In this document: positions 9,154 through 17,961 of the stretch, in pieces
Layout: each line of letters opens with the position of its first letter
Position numbering within the stretch: the stretch's first letter is position 1
Assembly (NCBI RefSeq): GCF_001667145.1
Contig: NZ_LZIF01000063.1
Location: 121,352 to 185,351, forward strand
Reading direction: 5' to 3'
DNA from: Mycobacterium sp. 852002-51971_SCH5477799-a
Lineage (GTDB): Bacteria > Actinomycetota > Actinomycetes > Mycobacteriales > Mycobacteriaceae
Length of the DNA stretch: 64,000 nt
Translations under genes and position numbers: made by a program
Notes under the pieces: generated by a model
What the model was told of the DNA's origin: nothing
The model's database searches: none
What the model saw: the letters and a program-made list of their open reading frames with translations, nothing else

Positions 9154-10431
9154 CTATCGTTGAGCCCTCACCTCGCGCGATTGTTGACGACGGTTTACAC
9201 CACGCCATTCGCGCACCGCTGCGATCGCTGTCTTGAGCCCGCGGCGACGCCCTGTCACTCGGTCCGTCCCGGCGAAACCGGGCTCGAGCTGAGCGAACAT
9301 CCGCTCGCTGCGGGTTTCGGGTGCGTCATCGGCGGTGTCGCGCAAATATCTGTTCGGCAACGACAGCTTGGCGATGGTGCGCCACGTCTTGCCATACTGC
9401 AGCGCAAACGAACCTGTGGTGTAAGGCAAGTCGTACTTGGCGCACAAAGCGCGCACCCGTGTCGAGACCTCGTGCAGACGGTTGCTCGGCAGATCGGGAA
9501 ACAAGTGGTGTTCGATTTGGTAACACAGATTGCCGCTCATGAACCGCAGCACCGGCCCGGATTCGAAGTTGGCGCTGCCCAGCATCTGCCGCAGATACCA
9601 CTGGCCTTTGGTTTCGCCGATCATGTCGGTCTTGGTGAATTTCTCTGCGCCATCAGGGAAATGCCCACAGAAGATCACCGCGTTGGCCCAGACATTACGG
9701 ACGACGTTGGCCACCACGTTGGCCTTCAGCGTCGACTTGTATGTCGCCGCCGGTGACAGCGAGGTGAGCGCTGGCAGCGCGACGTAATCCTTCAACAGCT
9801 GGCCGCCGACCTTGACGGAGTACTCCCGCGTCTGTTCGATGGTGAAGTCGCGCTCTGGGCCAGGCTTCAGCATCTTTTCAAAATCGATGGTCTGCAAGCC
9901 AATTCCCCACTCAAAACCCAGCGCGAGGAGCGTATTGAACAGCAGGTTGCCTAGATTGTACGGCTTCCAAGGCTGGTCACGGGTGACTCGCAGGATGAAG
10001 TAGCCCACATCGTCATCCATGTCGAGAATGTTCGTGTACTTGTGGTGCTTCACGTTGTGGGCCGAAACCCAGTGTTTGGAAACAGCGTTCATGTCCCACT
10101 CCCAGTTCGTGGAGTGGATCTCGGGATCGTTCATCCAGTTCCACTGGCCGTGCATGACGTTGTGACCGATCTCCATGTTCTCGATGATCTTGGCTGAACT
10201 GAGAGTGATGACTCCGGCCCACCAAGTCCAACGTTTCGAGCTGCCGGCCAATATGAGTCGGCCCGCTGCCTCGAGGGCACGTTGCACGGCGATGGTGCGG
10301 CGGATGTAGCGGGCATCGCGTTCGCCGAGTGAATCCTCGACGTCCTGGCGGATCGCATCCAGCTCAATGGCCAAACTCTCGATGTCGGTATCGGTTAAGT
10401 GGGCGAAGGCCGGAACGTCAGTAATCGCCAT
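9154..10431 (-). CDS. desA3: DesA3-like acyl-CoA/fatty-acid desaturase
   Basis: 425 residues, very similar in length and text to mycobacterial DesA3 (Rv3229c). Three histidine boxes are intact: GHNVMHGQW (His90, His94), HNVKHH (125-130) and QIEHH (305-309). These bind the di-iron centre of membrane acyl desaturases. Hydrophobic stretches near 70-85 and 160-180 fit membrane association. DesA3 makes oleoyl-CoA from stearoyl-CoA and needs the reductase Rv3230c. No such reductase is adjacent here, so this is either a relocated orthologue or a paralogue relying on a reductase elsewhere. The start is an ATG at 10431 with GGAGG-like sequence just upstream (complement of CCTCCC). Confidence 0.9.
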   Translation of the reverse strand: MAITDVPAFAHLTDTDIESLAIELDAIRQDVEDSLGERDARYIRRTIAVQRALEAAGRLILAGSSKRWTWWAGVITLSSAKIIENMEIGHNVMHGQWNWMNDPEIHSTNWEWDMNAVSKHWVSAHNVKHHKYTNILDMDDDVGYFILRVTRDQPWKPYNLGNLLFNTLLALGFEWGIGLQTIDFEKMLKPGPERDFTIEQTREYSVKVGGQLLKDYVALPALTSLSPAATYKSTLKANVVANVVRNVWANAVIFCGHFPDGAEKFTKTDMIGETKGQWYLRQMLGSANFESGPVLRFMSGNLCYQIEHHLFPDLPSNRLHEVSTRVRALCAKYDLPYTTGSFALQYGKTWRTIAKLSLPNRYLRDTADDAPETRSERMFAQLEPGFAGTDRVTGRRRGLKTAIAAVREWRGVNRRQQSREVRAQR

Positions 10432-10766
10432 GGTTTCCTCCCCGTGGGTCTCCCCTGCGTCAGGACCTCAGCGTTGATATGCACCGGCATGTGTCGATCG
10501 CCGGGCGAGGCCATTCTCTCGCCTGGCTAACGAGGCTAACGACTCTGCAGTTCCTTCTTTGCGAAAGACTTACGCGATTCTTATGTCCCCTAGGTGGTGT
10601 AAAACTGCTTGCGCATCAAACTTGTTCGTTTGCCCCGGGTTCCTGTGGCGCGATGAGATGAGCGGCGGCTCGGTACACGAATGCGGGAGGTCGGTCACCA
10701 AACAAATGATCGCGCCGAGGGAAACTCTGGGCTATGCCTGCGCGCGCTGGCATGGTTGCGACATGT
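10432..10766. other. Intergenic region between desaturase gene and tRNA-Cys
   Basis: About 335 bases with no supported gene. It should hold the desaturase promoter and the tRNA promoter. I found no clear operator or riboswitch; short frames here lack ribosome-binding sites and recognisable protein features. Confidence 0.5.
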
Positions 10767-10840
10767 GCGGGTGTGGCTGAGGGGCTAGGCAGCGGCCTGC
10801 AAAGCCGTATACACGGGTTCAAATCCCGTCACTCGCTCCA
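10767..10840 (+). tRNA. tRNA-Cys (GCA)
   Basis: A full cloverleaf can be drawn. The acceptor stem GCGGGTG pairs with CACTCGC with one G-T pair. The D arm contains GGGGCTAGGC. The anticodon loop CTGCAAA gives anticodon GCA. The T arm is ACGGG-TTCAAAT-CCCGT. The encoded 3' end is TCCA. Length 74 nt. Confidence 0.93.
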
Positions 10841-10963
10841 AGGCAAAAGTGGTGAGCGCCGCGTGATCGCAGCTCCAGGCTGTGTCGGGCAAGTCTACGG
10901 TCATGGGCGGTGCCACGTTTCGGCTATGGGGTTGCCTTCGTTGCCTCTCAACGCGAAAGGCGG

Positions 10964-11362
10964 CTACAGATCTTCCGCGACCGCGTCGACGTAGAACCAT
11001 CGACCGGCGCGGCGCTCGAAGCGACTGCGCTCATGCAGGCTGCCCGCGCGGCCCCCGGACTCGTAGTGAGCCGTGAACTCCACGTCTCCCGAGTCATCGT
11101 CTGGCCCGCCGGCCAGTGTGGCGATCACCCGTAGGCCGGTCCAGGCGATGTCCGGGTCGGCGGTCACCTCCGCCGGGCGCGTGCGCGGATGCCACGTGCG
11201 AAACAGGTAGTCGGAATGACCGTAGGCGAAAGCCGAGTAGCGCGATCGCATCAATTCCTCGGCCGTCAGGGCCTGTGACTGGCCCTCGTGAAACGGCCCG
11301 CAACACGCGCGATAGCTTCTGCCGCTGCCACAGGGGCACGGCGGGCCAATAAGGTCGTTCAC
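10964..11362 (-). CDS. SEC-C motif / YchJ (UPF0225) family protein
   Basis: 132 residues. It opens with a SEC-C zinc motif, CPCGSGRSYRACCGPFH, at residues 9-25. The YchJ core follows, with RSRYSAFAYG near 40 and a WHPRTRP motif near 56, then an NTF2-like strand region ending in FYVDAVAEDL. Length and order match the YchJ family. The SEC-C motif binds zinc in SecA and related proteins; the biological role of YchJ proteins is unclear. It lies 20 bases downstream of the MoxR/VWA operon on the same strand, as a likely separate unit. Confidence 0.85.
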   Translation of the reverse strand: MNDLIGPPCPCGSGRSYRACCGPFHEGQSQALTAEELMRSRYSAFAYGHSDYLFRTWHPRTRPAEVTADPDIAWTGLRVIATLAGGPDDDSGDVEFTAHYESGGRAGSLHERSRFERRAGRWFYVDAVAEDL

Positions 11363-11382
11363 ATCAAAAGCTTGACAGACCT

Positions 11383-12123
11383 CTAGGGCGCCTGCCCCGG
11401 CGCTGCGCCCGCGGCGTCCTGTAGTACCTGCTGCAACTTGTCCAGCGGGTCGCCGCCCGCGGGATCAAGCCGCCGTGGGGGCATCTGCCGGCCGTCGCCG
11501 GTGATGGTAGCGAGCGGCGGCGGTGGGGGTGCCGCGCCCGGTGGCGGCGGTGGTGGTGGCGGCGGCGATGCGGGCGGCGCAGCGCTCAACGCAGTCCTCT
11601 TCGCTGCCAATCGGTTTGCGGCATCGTCGCGGATGAGATGCCGCTGCGGGTCCGGGTCGGTGTTGCCGGCGAAGCACCCCGGCGGCGCGGCGTCGACGAC
11701 GGCCAACGCCCTCGCGTAGCGTTCGTCGGCGCGTGCGTGGTCCCCTGCCGCCGCGGCCCGGTCGCCCTGGGTCTCGCGGACCAATTCGAGGTTGACGCGC
11801 GCCGGACAGGAACCGACGGTGTCGCTAAGTCCTAACGCATCGGCGAAGTAGGCGTCGGCATCCTCTAGTCGACCGTCGAGCACTGCGGCTGTGCCCGCGG
11901 CGAACGGCGCCCTCGCCGGTTCCACTACGTTGACGACTCCGAGGATCGCCGCATCGGCGCGCACCGCGCTTCCGTCGCCCCTGGAAAAGGAGTGGCCTGC
12001 CGAATTGCCGACCAACACAACTGAAAACAACTTGATTGTGACCAGCAGCGCGACCACCACGACGGGCGCAGAGTAGACGAGAAGCCGTCGTCGCAGTTGC
12101 AATCGCGCCGGCCTGCGCGTCAT
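11383..12123 (-). CDS. BatC-like membrane protein with TPR-type helices and poly-proline tail
   Basis: 246 residues from the ATG at 12123, which overlaps the TGA of the preceding VWA gene as ATGA. A longer upstream frame exists but would lie inside that gene. A basic N-terminus with RRR precedes one transmembrane segment (about residues 17-37). An Ala-rich helical region follows, containing RLEDADAYFADAL and ARADERYARAL, which read like TPR helices. The C-terminal third is proline-rich, with runs of up to nine Pro, and ends in a DKLQQVLQDA helix. It is the last gene of the moxR operon; Bat operons often end in a TPR protein. Confidence 0.7.
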   Translation of the reverse strand: MTRRPARLQLRRRLLVYSAPVVVVALLVTIKLFSVVLVGNSAGHSFSRGDGSAVRADAAILGVVNVVEPARAPFAAGTAAVLDGRLEDADAYFADALGLSDTVGSCPARVNLELVRETQGDRAAAAGDHARADERYARALAVVDAAPPGCFAGNTDPDPQRHLIRDDAANRLAAKRTALSAAPPASPPPPPPPPPGAAPPPPPLATITGDGRQMPPRRLDPAGGDPLDKLQQVLQDAAGAAPGQAP

Positions 12124-13040
12124 GATGCCAAGTCCCGTCGCGCGATGCGGCCGCGGCGAAAATCGCGGACCCACAGGTAAATCTCCGCGAGCAGCAGCCC
12201 CGCCGCGAGCAGCGCAGGCAGCCAATACAGCTCGGTCCGTTCGAGGGCATCTGCCCGGCTATGCGGTGTGTCGGGCAGGTTCGGCTGGAAGGGCTGACCG
12301 AGATCGCGGTGAATGTATGGAACGTCGAGTTGTGCCGCTACTCTGCGTAATTCGGCCTCGTCGATGGCGTCGGTGCGCCCATAACCTAGCACCGCTCCGC
12401 CGGCGACGGACCCCCGCATGAGGTTGAAGTCGCCCTGCGGCGCACGGGATCCGGGCGCACCTGAGCCGAAGTAAAGAACCACGTTTCGCGAGCCCGGGTA
12501 TTGCTGTGTCGCCTCGATCAGCTGATACCGCAGCACGTTGTCCGCCGCCGCTGCGTTGGCGTCGAGGCTCGGCTGCTGGGCGCCGAGCGCCGCGACGGTT
12601 GGGCGCAAACTCCAAACGTCTTCGGATAGCGGCCAATCCAGCGAAGCCTTCGAGGCGAAGCCGACAAGGGCGTACCGTGCCGCCGGATACTGCTCGATCA
12701 ACGCCGTGATGTCGTCGCGCATGCCCACGATCCGCGGTTCGTCATTGCCGTAGTCCTCGACGCCTGAGTAGGCCGACTGATCGACGACGAGGAACACGTT
12801 CAGATTCGCTCCGGCGGCGGCCCTTTCGCCCTGGCGGTTTCCGTCATCGAGAAGTGCCGGGCGGGTCGTCGCAGCGGTGAGCAGCAACACCGCGAGAGTC
12901 ACCCCCGTCCATCGCAACGCGGCCCGCCTTCGGTGTCCGGCCGAAAGCAGGACCTGGCGCAGCGCCACCAGGCGCGCCAGCAAGAGTGCACCAGCAACGA
13001 CGGCCAAGATCGGCCAGGGCAGCACGGGCTGAAATGTCAT
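12120..13040 (-). CDS. VWA-like membrane protein (BatB-like)
   Basis: 306 residues. It has two N-terminal hydrophobic segments (about 9-27 and 43-60) and one near the C-terminus (about 270-290). The soluble middle resembles a von Willebrand factor A domain: LNVFLVVDQSAYSG aligns with the first strand and MIDAS loop. The usual DxSxS is altered to DQSAY, so metal binding may be weakened. ARYALVGFAS and NVVLYFGSGAPG match later VWA strands. The ATG overlaps the upstream gene's stop by 4 bases. Bat-type VWA proteins work with MoxR ATPases in envelope stress or protein maturation. Confidence 0.75.
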   Translation of the reverse strand: MTFQPVLPWPILAVVAGALLLARLVALRQVLLSAGHRRRAALRWTGVTLAVLLLTAATTRPALLDDGNRQGERAAAGANLNVFLVVDQSAYSGVEDYGNDEPRIVGMRDDITALIEQYPAARYALVGFASKASLDWPLSEDVWSLRPTVAALGAQQPSLDANAAAADNVLRYQLIEATQQYPGSRNVVLYFGSGAPGSRAPQGDFNLMRGSVAGGAVLGYGRTDAIDEAELRRVAAQLDVPYIHRDLGQPFQPNLPDTPHSRADALERTELYWLPALLAAGLLLAEIYLWVRDFRRGRIARRDLAS

Positions 13041-14014
13041 CGGCGCAACACCAACAGCGCCACCGACAACACGGCCGCCGACAACAAGGCGATCACCAGT
13101 GGCACTACCGGCGCATCGTGGAAATCCGCTGTCATGCTGGTGCCGTCAGCGCGGCGCGCCGGCGGGGTGTGGGCGCGAATCTCGTTGAGTATTGCGGTCA
13201 CCGACCTCGTGGCCTGCACGACGTACCGGCCACCGGTCTGCTCGGTGAGCCCGACCAAGGCACCGCTCGCGGGTGAGGGGGCCGTGTCGATCACATTCAC
13301 TTGGGCGCCAGTCCGCTCCGCCAGGGCCCGGACACTCCCATCTGTGAACAAGGCGGCACGCTGCTCCCCCGCGGCGCGAAGATCCGACGGACCGAGATAG
13401 GTGACCGAAAGCCGGCCAGTGCTGCGCTGCTCGGCGGTCGGAAAACCCGAGAGGCACAGCGCGAGAACGTCGTTCACACTGGCGGCGTAGTCGGTGTAGG
13501 GCACCGGCGGGGCGAACGATGCCGACTGCGCCTGGTGGGCGCCGGTATAGTCGCCGAACCGCCCGGCAGCGTACTGATGGTCGCGCGTCAGCGGCACCAG
13601 ACGGCGGTTGGCCGATGTCAGACCGATGCGTTGCCCCTGGGGGGCCGCAATGACCTGCCGGGCAAAGTAATCGAGCAATTCAGTCGTCGCCGCGTCGTCC
13701 ACCGGCTGCCCGACGCACAGCATGATGTCCTCGGGGTGAGCAGCGTCGAAATCCTTGCTCGCCACGGCGGGACGCGCCGCAGCCCAGGACGCGGCGCCGA
13801 ACATGACCACCAGCACCACCAACGTCACGATCGTTGAGAGCGAGCGCAGCCGCGCGACTTTCGCGTACTCCGGTAACTGGGTTAGCCGTGCGACGTTGGC
13901 CAATGGCCGCAGCCGCCTCCGAGCGGCGGTCATCGGCAGCAACGCCGCGAGCGCGACAATCGCGACCAAGCAGGCCGCGCCGATGGCAGCTACCGGCCAC
14001 CACTTCAAGTCCAC
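13037..14014 (-). CDS. Degenerate VWA-like membrane protein (BatA-like)
   Basis: 325 residues. The GTG start at 14014 lies 10 bases inside the preceding gene. Hydrophobic segments are at about 8-28, 58-78 and 303-322, so a large loop sits between membrane anchors. EDIMLCVGQPVDDAAT occupies the place of the VWA MIDAS strand but has no DxSxS. Later strands such as GRLSVTYLGPSDL and GGRYVVQATRSV fit a VWA-type fold. It appears to be a VWA domain that has lost its metal site. The fold call is from position in the operon plus pattern, so it is moderate. Confidence 0.65.
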   Translation of the reverse strand: MDLKWWPVAAIGAACLVAIVALAALLPMTAARRRLRPLANVARLTQLPEYAKVARLRSLSTIVTLVVLVVMFGAASWAAARPAVASKDFDAAHPEDIMLCVGQPVDDAATTELLDYFARQVIAAPQGQRIGLTSANRRLVPLTRDHQYAAGRFGDYTGAHQAQSASFAPPVPYTDYAASVNDVLALCLSGFPTAEQRSTGRLSVTYLGPSDLRAAGEQRAALFTDGSVRALAERTGAQVNVIDTAPSPASGALVGLTEQTGGRYVVQATRSVTAILNEIRAHTPPARRADGTSMTADFHDAPVVPLVIALLSAAVLSVALLVLRR

Positions 14015-14478
14015 GAGCGGATCAGTTCCTGTGCCCGGGCGCTCATATCGGCGACGTCGATGTGCGACTCGGCGTTGAATTGTGCGTCACCGAGCTGGGT
14101 GAGCAGCGGCGCGGCCTGGGCCAGCTCCCCGACGGCCATCGCACCGATCTGCAGGTACTGGGCCCGCGCGCCGGTCGCTTGATGCAGAAAGCTGCGCACT
14201 GTCCGGCTGATCGCCGCGCACGCCGCCGGAGCCGGCATCCGCCCAACGTCGTGCTCACCGGAGATGCGCTGCACGCAGCGGGCGAACCGGTTGCGGATCA
14301 GCCAGGCGTGCAGTCGCCGTACGACCGGGATGCGTCGCAACCGGTATGACGGCAGCGTCCACACGAAAACGCCTACATACCAACCGATCAGGGCCAGAGT
14401 CAGCAGGACTGCCAGCCATAGCCAGCATGACGAGTACGGCTGGGGACCGAACACATGGCGCAGCAGGTCATCCGGCAC
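14005..14478 (-). CDS. Single-pass membrane protein of the MoxR operon (DUF4381-like position)
   Basis: 157 residues from the GTG at 14478, overlapping the DUF58 gene's 3' end by 11 bases. One transmembrane segment (about 18-40) is followed by a basic RLRRIPVVRRLHAW stretch and a helical cytoplasmic domain with HQATGARAQYL. Bat operons commonly have a small protein of this size between the DUF58 gene and the first VWA gene. The sequence itself is not diagnostic. Confidence 0.7.
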   Translation of the reverse strand: MPDDLLRHVFGPQPYSSCWLWLAVLLTLALIGWYVGVFVWTLPSYRLRRIPVVRRLHAWLIRNRFARCVQRISGEHDVGRMPAPAACAAISRTVRSFLHQATGARAQYLQIGAMAVGELAQAAPLLTQLGDAQFNAESHIDVADMSARAQELIRSWT

Positions 14479-15334
14479 GGGCGGCCACCTCGGTCAGGCG
14501 AACGAGCTCACGGCGAATGTCCCTGCTGCCGGCGATCGTCGTGTGCGCGATGGCGTGAGCGGTCAAGAACGCATTGAGGCGGTCGCGACGCTTCTGCTCG
14601 GCGCGGCGGTACGCGGTGACGACCCGGGGGCCGAGGTCGGCCCCGTTCAGGACGAAATGACCCGTGGCGACGTCATACCCGTCGGTGTTGTCGGGACCCA
14701 CCGCAGGCATGTCCGACACCATCGCCCACATGACGTCGTGGCGCCCCTTCAGCCTGGCGAGCACTTCGCTTAGTCGATCGTCGACATCGGGCTCGTCGGA
14801 CACGACGATGATGAGCATGGTATGTCGGTAATGCGTTGCGACGTAATCGAGTTGGGCGGTGACGTCGCTGCGGCCGGGACGCACCGTGGTGTGCTGGTAC
14901 CAGCGGTGCAGCAGGCCCTCGATGTGCGACTCGCCGCGCCGCTGTGGAATGTTGACGCAGCCGCGACGGTCGCCGTAGACCATGCCGATCTGATCGGATC
15001 GCCGCAATCCGATCAATCCCACCGCGCCCATGATGTGCGCGGCGACGTCGCGTTTGCACTCTCCGCTCGGGGTCAACGCCGACATGTTGCGGCCGGCGTC
15101 GGCAACGAGCAGGATTTTGTGATGCTTTTCGGACACGAACCGTTTGATGAGTACGCCGCCCGAACGGGCGGAAGCCTTCCAGTCGATGTCCCGCACGTCG
15201 TCGCCGGGAACGTACGGGCGAAGATCGTCGAATTCCATGCTGCGCGTATGCAATAGCGCATAGCGGCCGCCCTCGAGCAGACCGCGGGTGTCGGTGCCGA
15301 AATGCGCCTTGGCCCGATTCAGGTGTTTACCCAC
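14468..15334 (-). CDS. DUF58 domain protein
   Basis: 288 residues from a GTG at 15334. It contains the DUF58 signature RPYVPGDDVRDIDWKASAR (residues about 39-57), then VLIKRF and a VWA-like strand ILLVADAGRNMSAL. The region at about 165-185 (HTMLIIVVSDEPDVDD) fits the second half of this fold. DUF58 proteins are almost always encoded directly after a MoxR AAA+ ATPase, as here with an 18-base gap. It is shorter than the DUF58 partners I recall for the M. tuberculosis MoxR loci. Confidence 0.88.
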   Translation of the reverse strand: MGKHLNRAKAHFGTDTRGLLEGGRYALLHTRSMEFDDLRPYVPGDDVRDIDWKASARSGGVLIKRFVSEKHHKILLVADAGRNMSALTPSGECKRDVAAHIMGAVGLIGLRRSDQIGMVYGDRRGCVNIPQRRGESHIEGLLHRWYQHTTVRPGRSDVTAQLDYVATHYRHTMLIIVVSDEPDVDDRLSEVLARLKGRHDVMWAMVSDMPAVGPDNTDGYDVATGHFVLNGADLGPRVVTAYRRAEQKRRDRLNAFLTAHAIAHTTIAGSRDIRRELVRLTEVAARAG

Positions 15335-15352
15335 GATTGTCCTTCTGGCGCC

Positions 15353-16354
15353 TCACGGAACGCGGACAGCCCGCAGCGCGGCGTCGACCACGACCTCGGA
15401 AGTGATGTCGGCGCTAGCCGCTTCGAAGCCGAGGATGAGCCGGTGCCGCAGCACCCGGTGCGCGAGCTTCGCGATGTCCTCAGGCAGCACGTGCGTCCGC
15501 CCGGCCAGCACCGCCCGGGCCCGGGCCGCCTTGCAGAACGCGATGGTGGCGCGTGGACTGGCGCCGTACTCGACCAGCCGCGCGATCTGCTTGGGCAACG
15601 CCCGGCCGGGATGGCGCGTTACGTCGACCAGTTGGCTGGCGTAGAGCATCAGCGCACGGTCCATGTGGACATGGCGCACCACCTCCTGCACGCGCACAAC
15701 TTCGTCGAGGCTGACCACCGGTGCGGTCGGCCGCGCCTTGTCGTAGATGCCGGCGTCGATCCGCGCCATGACTTCAACCTCCTCCTGCGGGGAGGGGTAG
15801 CGCACGATTTCCTTGAGCAGGAAACGATCGGTCTGCGCCTCGGAAAGCGGATAGGTGCCTTCCTGGTCGACGGGGTTTTGGGTGGCAATGACCAGAAATG
15901 GATCCGCAAGGGGGTGCACCTGTCCGGCGATCGTGGTCTGCCGCTCCTCCATCGCCTCGAGCATTGCGCTCTGCGTCTTGGCACTGGATCGGTTGATCTC
16001 GTCGAGTAGCACGATGTTGGCGTGCACCGGACCGAGTTGAGTGACGAAGGAATTGGTCGCCGAGTCGTAAATTTGGGTGCCGATGATGTCGCTGGGCAGC
16101 AGGTCGGGCGTGCATTGAATGCGTTGAAAGCGGCCTTGAATCGACTCGGCGAGCACCTTCGCGGCGGTGGTCTTGGCCAGGCCGGGCACGCTTTCGAGCA
16201 GGATGTGGCCGCCCGCGAGCAGGCCGATCAGCAGCGACTCCCGTAGCTCGCGCTGCCCGACGATCTTGGCTGCGAACGCCTCAGAGATTGCCCTGACGGT
16301 TTCTTGGACGCTATCGATTTCGCGCTGGTCCGGTTGTGTTGGTGCTGTAGACAT
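15353..16354 (-). CDS. moxR: MoxR family AAA+ ATPase
   Basis: 333 residues, standard for MoxR. Walker A is at about 54-62 (ESVPGLAKT, Lys61), Walker B at about 115-122 (VLLDEINR), and sensor 1 is IATQNP near residue 157. YPLSEAQTDRF and a C-terminal lid domain follow. MoxR ATPases are thought to remodel or insert cofactors into partner VWA proteins. The five downstream genes encode DUF58, a membrane protein, two VWA-like proteins and a TPR protein, and most of them overlap, so this is one transcription unit. I cannot assign it confidently to moxR1, moxR2 or moxR3. Confidence 0.92.
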   Translation of the reverse strand: MSTAPTQPDQREIDSVQETVRAISEAFAAKIVGQRELRESLLIGLLAGGHILLESVPGLAKTTAAKVLAESIQGRFQRIQCTPDLLPSDIIGTQIYDSATNSFVTQLGPVHANIVLLDEINRSSAKTQSAMLEAMEERQTTIAGQVHPLADPFLVIATQNPVDQEGTYPLSEAQTDRFLLKEIVRYPSPQEEVEVMARIDAGIYDKARPTAPVVSLDEVVRVQEVVRHVHMDRALMLYASQLVDVTRHPGRALPKQIARLVEYGASPRATIAFCKAARARAVLAGRTHVLPEDIAKLAHRVLRHRLILGFEAASADITSEVVVDAALRAVRVP

Positions 16355-16404
16355 ACGCCCGCTGGGATACCCAGATGCCGTAGAACGACACCGCGGTTGT
16401 CCGC

Positions 16405-17961
16405 CTACGGTTTGTTGCGTTGTCGTTTGGCCTTGGCTTCAGCCTCAAGCCGCAGCCGGATTGCGCGCGCCCGCGCCTCGGCAGCCACCGCTTGTGCTTC
16501 GGCGGCTTGCGCTCCCGCCCAGATCTCGGCCGCCCGAGCTCGGGTTTCGGCGGCTTCCGCGCGCGCCCGCCCCTCGACGGCCACCGCTTCGGCGTCGGCG
16601 GCTTCCGCGCGCGCCTGCTCACGTGCCCGCGCCTCCGCGGCCAGCGCCTTGGTTTCGGCGGCTTCAGCGCGCGCCCGTGCCTCGGCGGCCAACGCTTCGG
16701 CTTCGGCTAATTTTGCCCGTTCCCGCGCTTCCGCGGCCTGGGCCTGAGTTTCGGCAGCTTCAGCCCGCTTCCGCGCCGCGGCGGCCAGCGCTTCGGCTTC
16801 CGCCGCCTCTGCCTGTTTCCGCGCCTCGATGGCCCGGGCTTCGGCTTCGGCGGCCTCTGCGCGGGCCCGCTCTCGCACCCGCGCCTCGGCGGCCAGCGCT
16901 TCGATTTCTTCGGCTTCCGCCTGCGCCCGCGCCTCGGCGGCCAACGCTTCCGGTTCGGCGGCTTTGGCCTGCTTGCGAGCTTCGGCGGCCAGCGCCAGGG
17001 CTTCGGCGGCTTTGGCCTGCTTGCGAGCTTCGGCGGCCAGCGCTTCGGCTTCGGCGGCCTCTGCGCGCTTGCGCGCCTCGGCGGCCAGCGCTTCGGCCGC
17101 CGCGGCTTCCGCGTGCGCCCGCTCTCGGACCCGCGCCTCGGCGGCCAGCGCCAGGGCTTCGGCGGCTTCTACCTGCGCCCGCGCCTCGGCGGCCACCGCT
17201 TCGGGTTCGGCGGCCAGCGCTTCGGCAGCCGCGGCCTCTTCCTGCGCGCGCGCCTCGGCGGCCAGCGCTTCGGCTTCGGCGGCCAGCGCTTCGGCTTCCG
17301 CGGCTAAGGCTTCGGCCGCGGCCGCGTCTGCCCGCGCCCGCGCCTCGGCGGCCACCGCCTCGGCTTCGGCGGCCAGCGCTTGGGCCGCCGCGGCTTCTGC
17401 CTGGGCCACCGCCTCGGCTTCGGCGGCTAACGCTTCGGCAGCCGCGGCTTGTGCCTGCGCGTCAGCCTCGGCCTCGGCGGCCAACGCCTCGGCGGCAGCA
17501 ACTTGTGCTTGCGCGTCAGCCTCGGCTTCGTCGGCGAACGCCTCGGCTGCCGCGGCTTCCTTCTGCGCCCGCGCCACTTCTTTCTGCGCCCGCGCCTCGG
17601 CTTTTAATTCCCGTCGCGACGGTTTTGGCTTGGCCTGGGTCGTGGGCTGGCTGGCGCGCGGCTGAAGGTTCCGCTTCTGGGTGCCGGCCGCGACCCGCGC
17701 CTTTTGCTCAGCCACCCTGTACGGGCCGGCTAGGTAATCAAATAAGACCAAAGCCACGCCGGCCAGCAGCACCAGCGGCAGGGCTAAGGACGGGCGCGTG
17801 ATCATCCCCCAGATGCCGGCGACCGCCAACGGCACCGCCAGCAACACCGCGACGCCCGGATACCGAGTGCCTAGTTGAAGGATCGTTGCGGGCACCGCTG
17901 ATGACCGTGCGACCAATGGAAGCCGATCCGGCCGACTACCGACGACTTTCTGCGATCCCAC
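16405..17961 (-). CDS. Ala/Glu-rich coiled-coil membrane protein
   Basis: 518 residues. Two hydrophobic segments (about 35-55 and 58-78) follow a short N-terminus. After a basic linker with QPRASQPTTQAKPKPSRREL, residues about 125-510 are one long Ala/Glu/Arg helix built from AEALAAEAEA- and EARAQAEAAE-type repeats, broken only by charged residues. It should form a very long cytoplasmic coiled coil or single alpha-helix anchored at the membrane. The DNA is correspondingly repetitive. It is 50 bases upstream of moxR on the same strand and may head that operon. No enzymatic motif is seen. The low complexity makes homology searches unreliable. Confidence 0.8.
   Translation of the reverse strand: MGSQKVVGSRPDRLPLVARSSAVPATILQLGTRYPGVAVLLAVPLAVAGIWGMITRPSLALPLVLLAGVALVLFDYLAGPYRVAEQKARVAAGTQKRNLQPRASQPTTQAKPKPSRRELKAEARAQKEVARAQKEAAAAEAFADEAEADAQAQVAAAEALAAEAEADAQAQAAAAEALAAEAEAVAQAEAAAAQALAAEAEAVAAEARARADAAAAEALAAEAEALAAEAEALAAEARAQEEAAAAEALAAEPEAVAAEARAQVEAAEALALAAEARVRERAHAEAAAAEALAAEARKRAEAAEAEALAAEARKQAKAAEALALAAEARKQAKAAEPEALAAEARAQAEAEEIEALAAEARVRERARAEAAEAEARAIEARKQAEAAEAEALAAAARKRAEAAETQAQAAEARERAKLAEAEALAAEARARAEAAETKALAAEARAREQARAEAADAEAVAVEGRARAEAAETRARAAEIWAGAQAAEAQAVAAEARARAIRLRLEAEAKAKRQRNKP

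Noticed and set aside
12123..12225. Upstream extension of the BatC-like gene
   Set aside because: The extra 34 residues fall inside the previous gene, whereas the ATG at 12123 overlaps its stop as ATGA.
16430..17600. Repetitive DNA that could be taken for a CRISPR or satellite array
   Set aside because: Repeats are codon-phased (15-base and 30-base units), with no conserved direct repeats and unique spacers.
16167..17801. Long open frame on the plus strand opposite the Ala/Glu coiled-coil gene, rich in Pro and Arg
   Set aside because: It is the mirror of repetitive GCG-rich codons on the other strand, has no ribosome-binding site and no recognisable domain.
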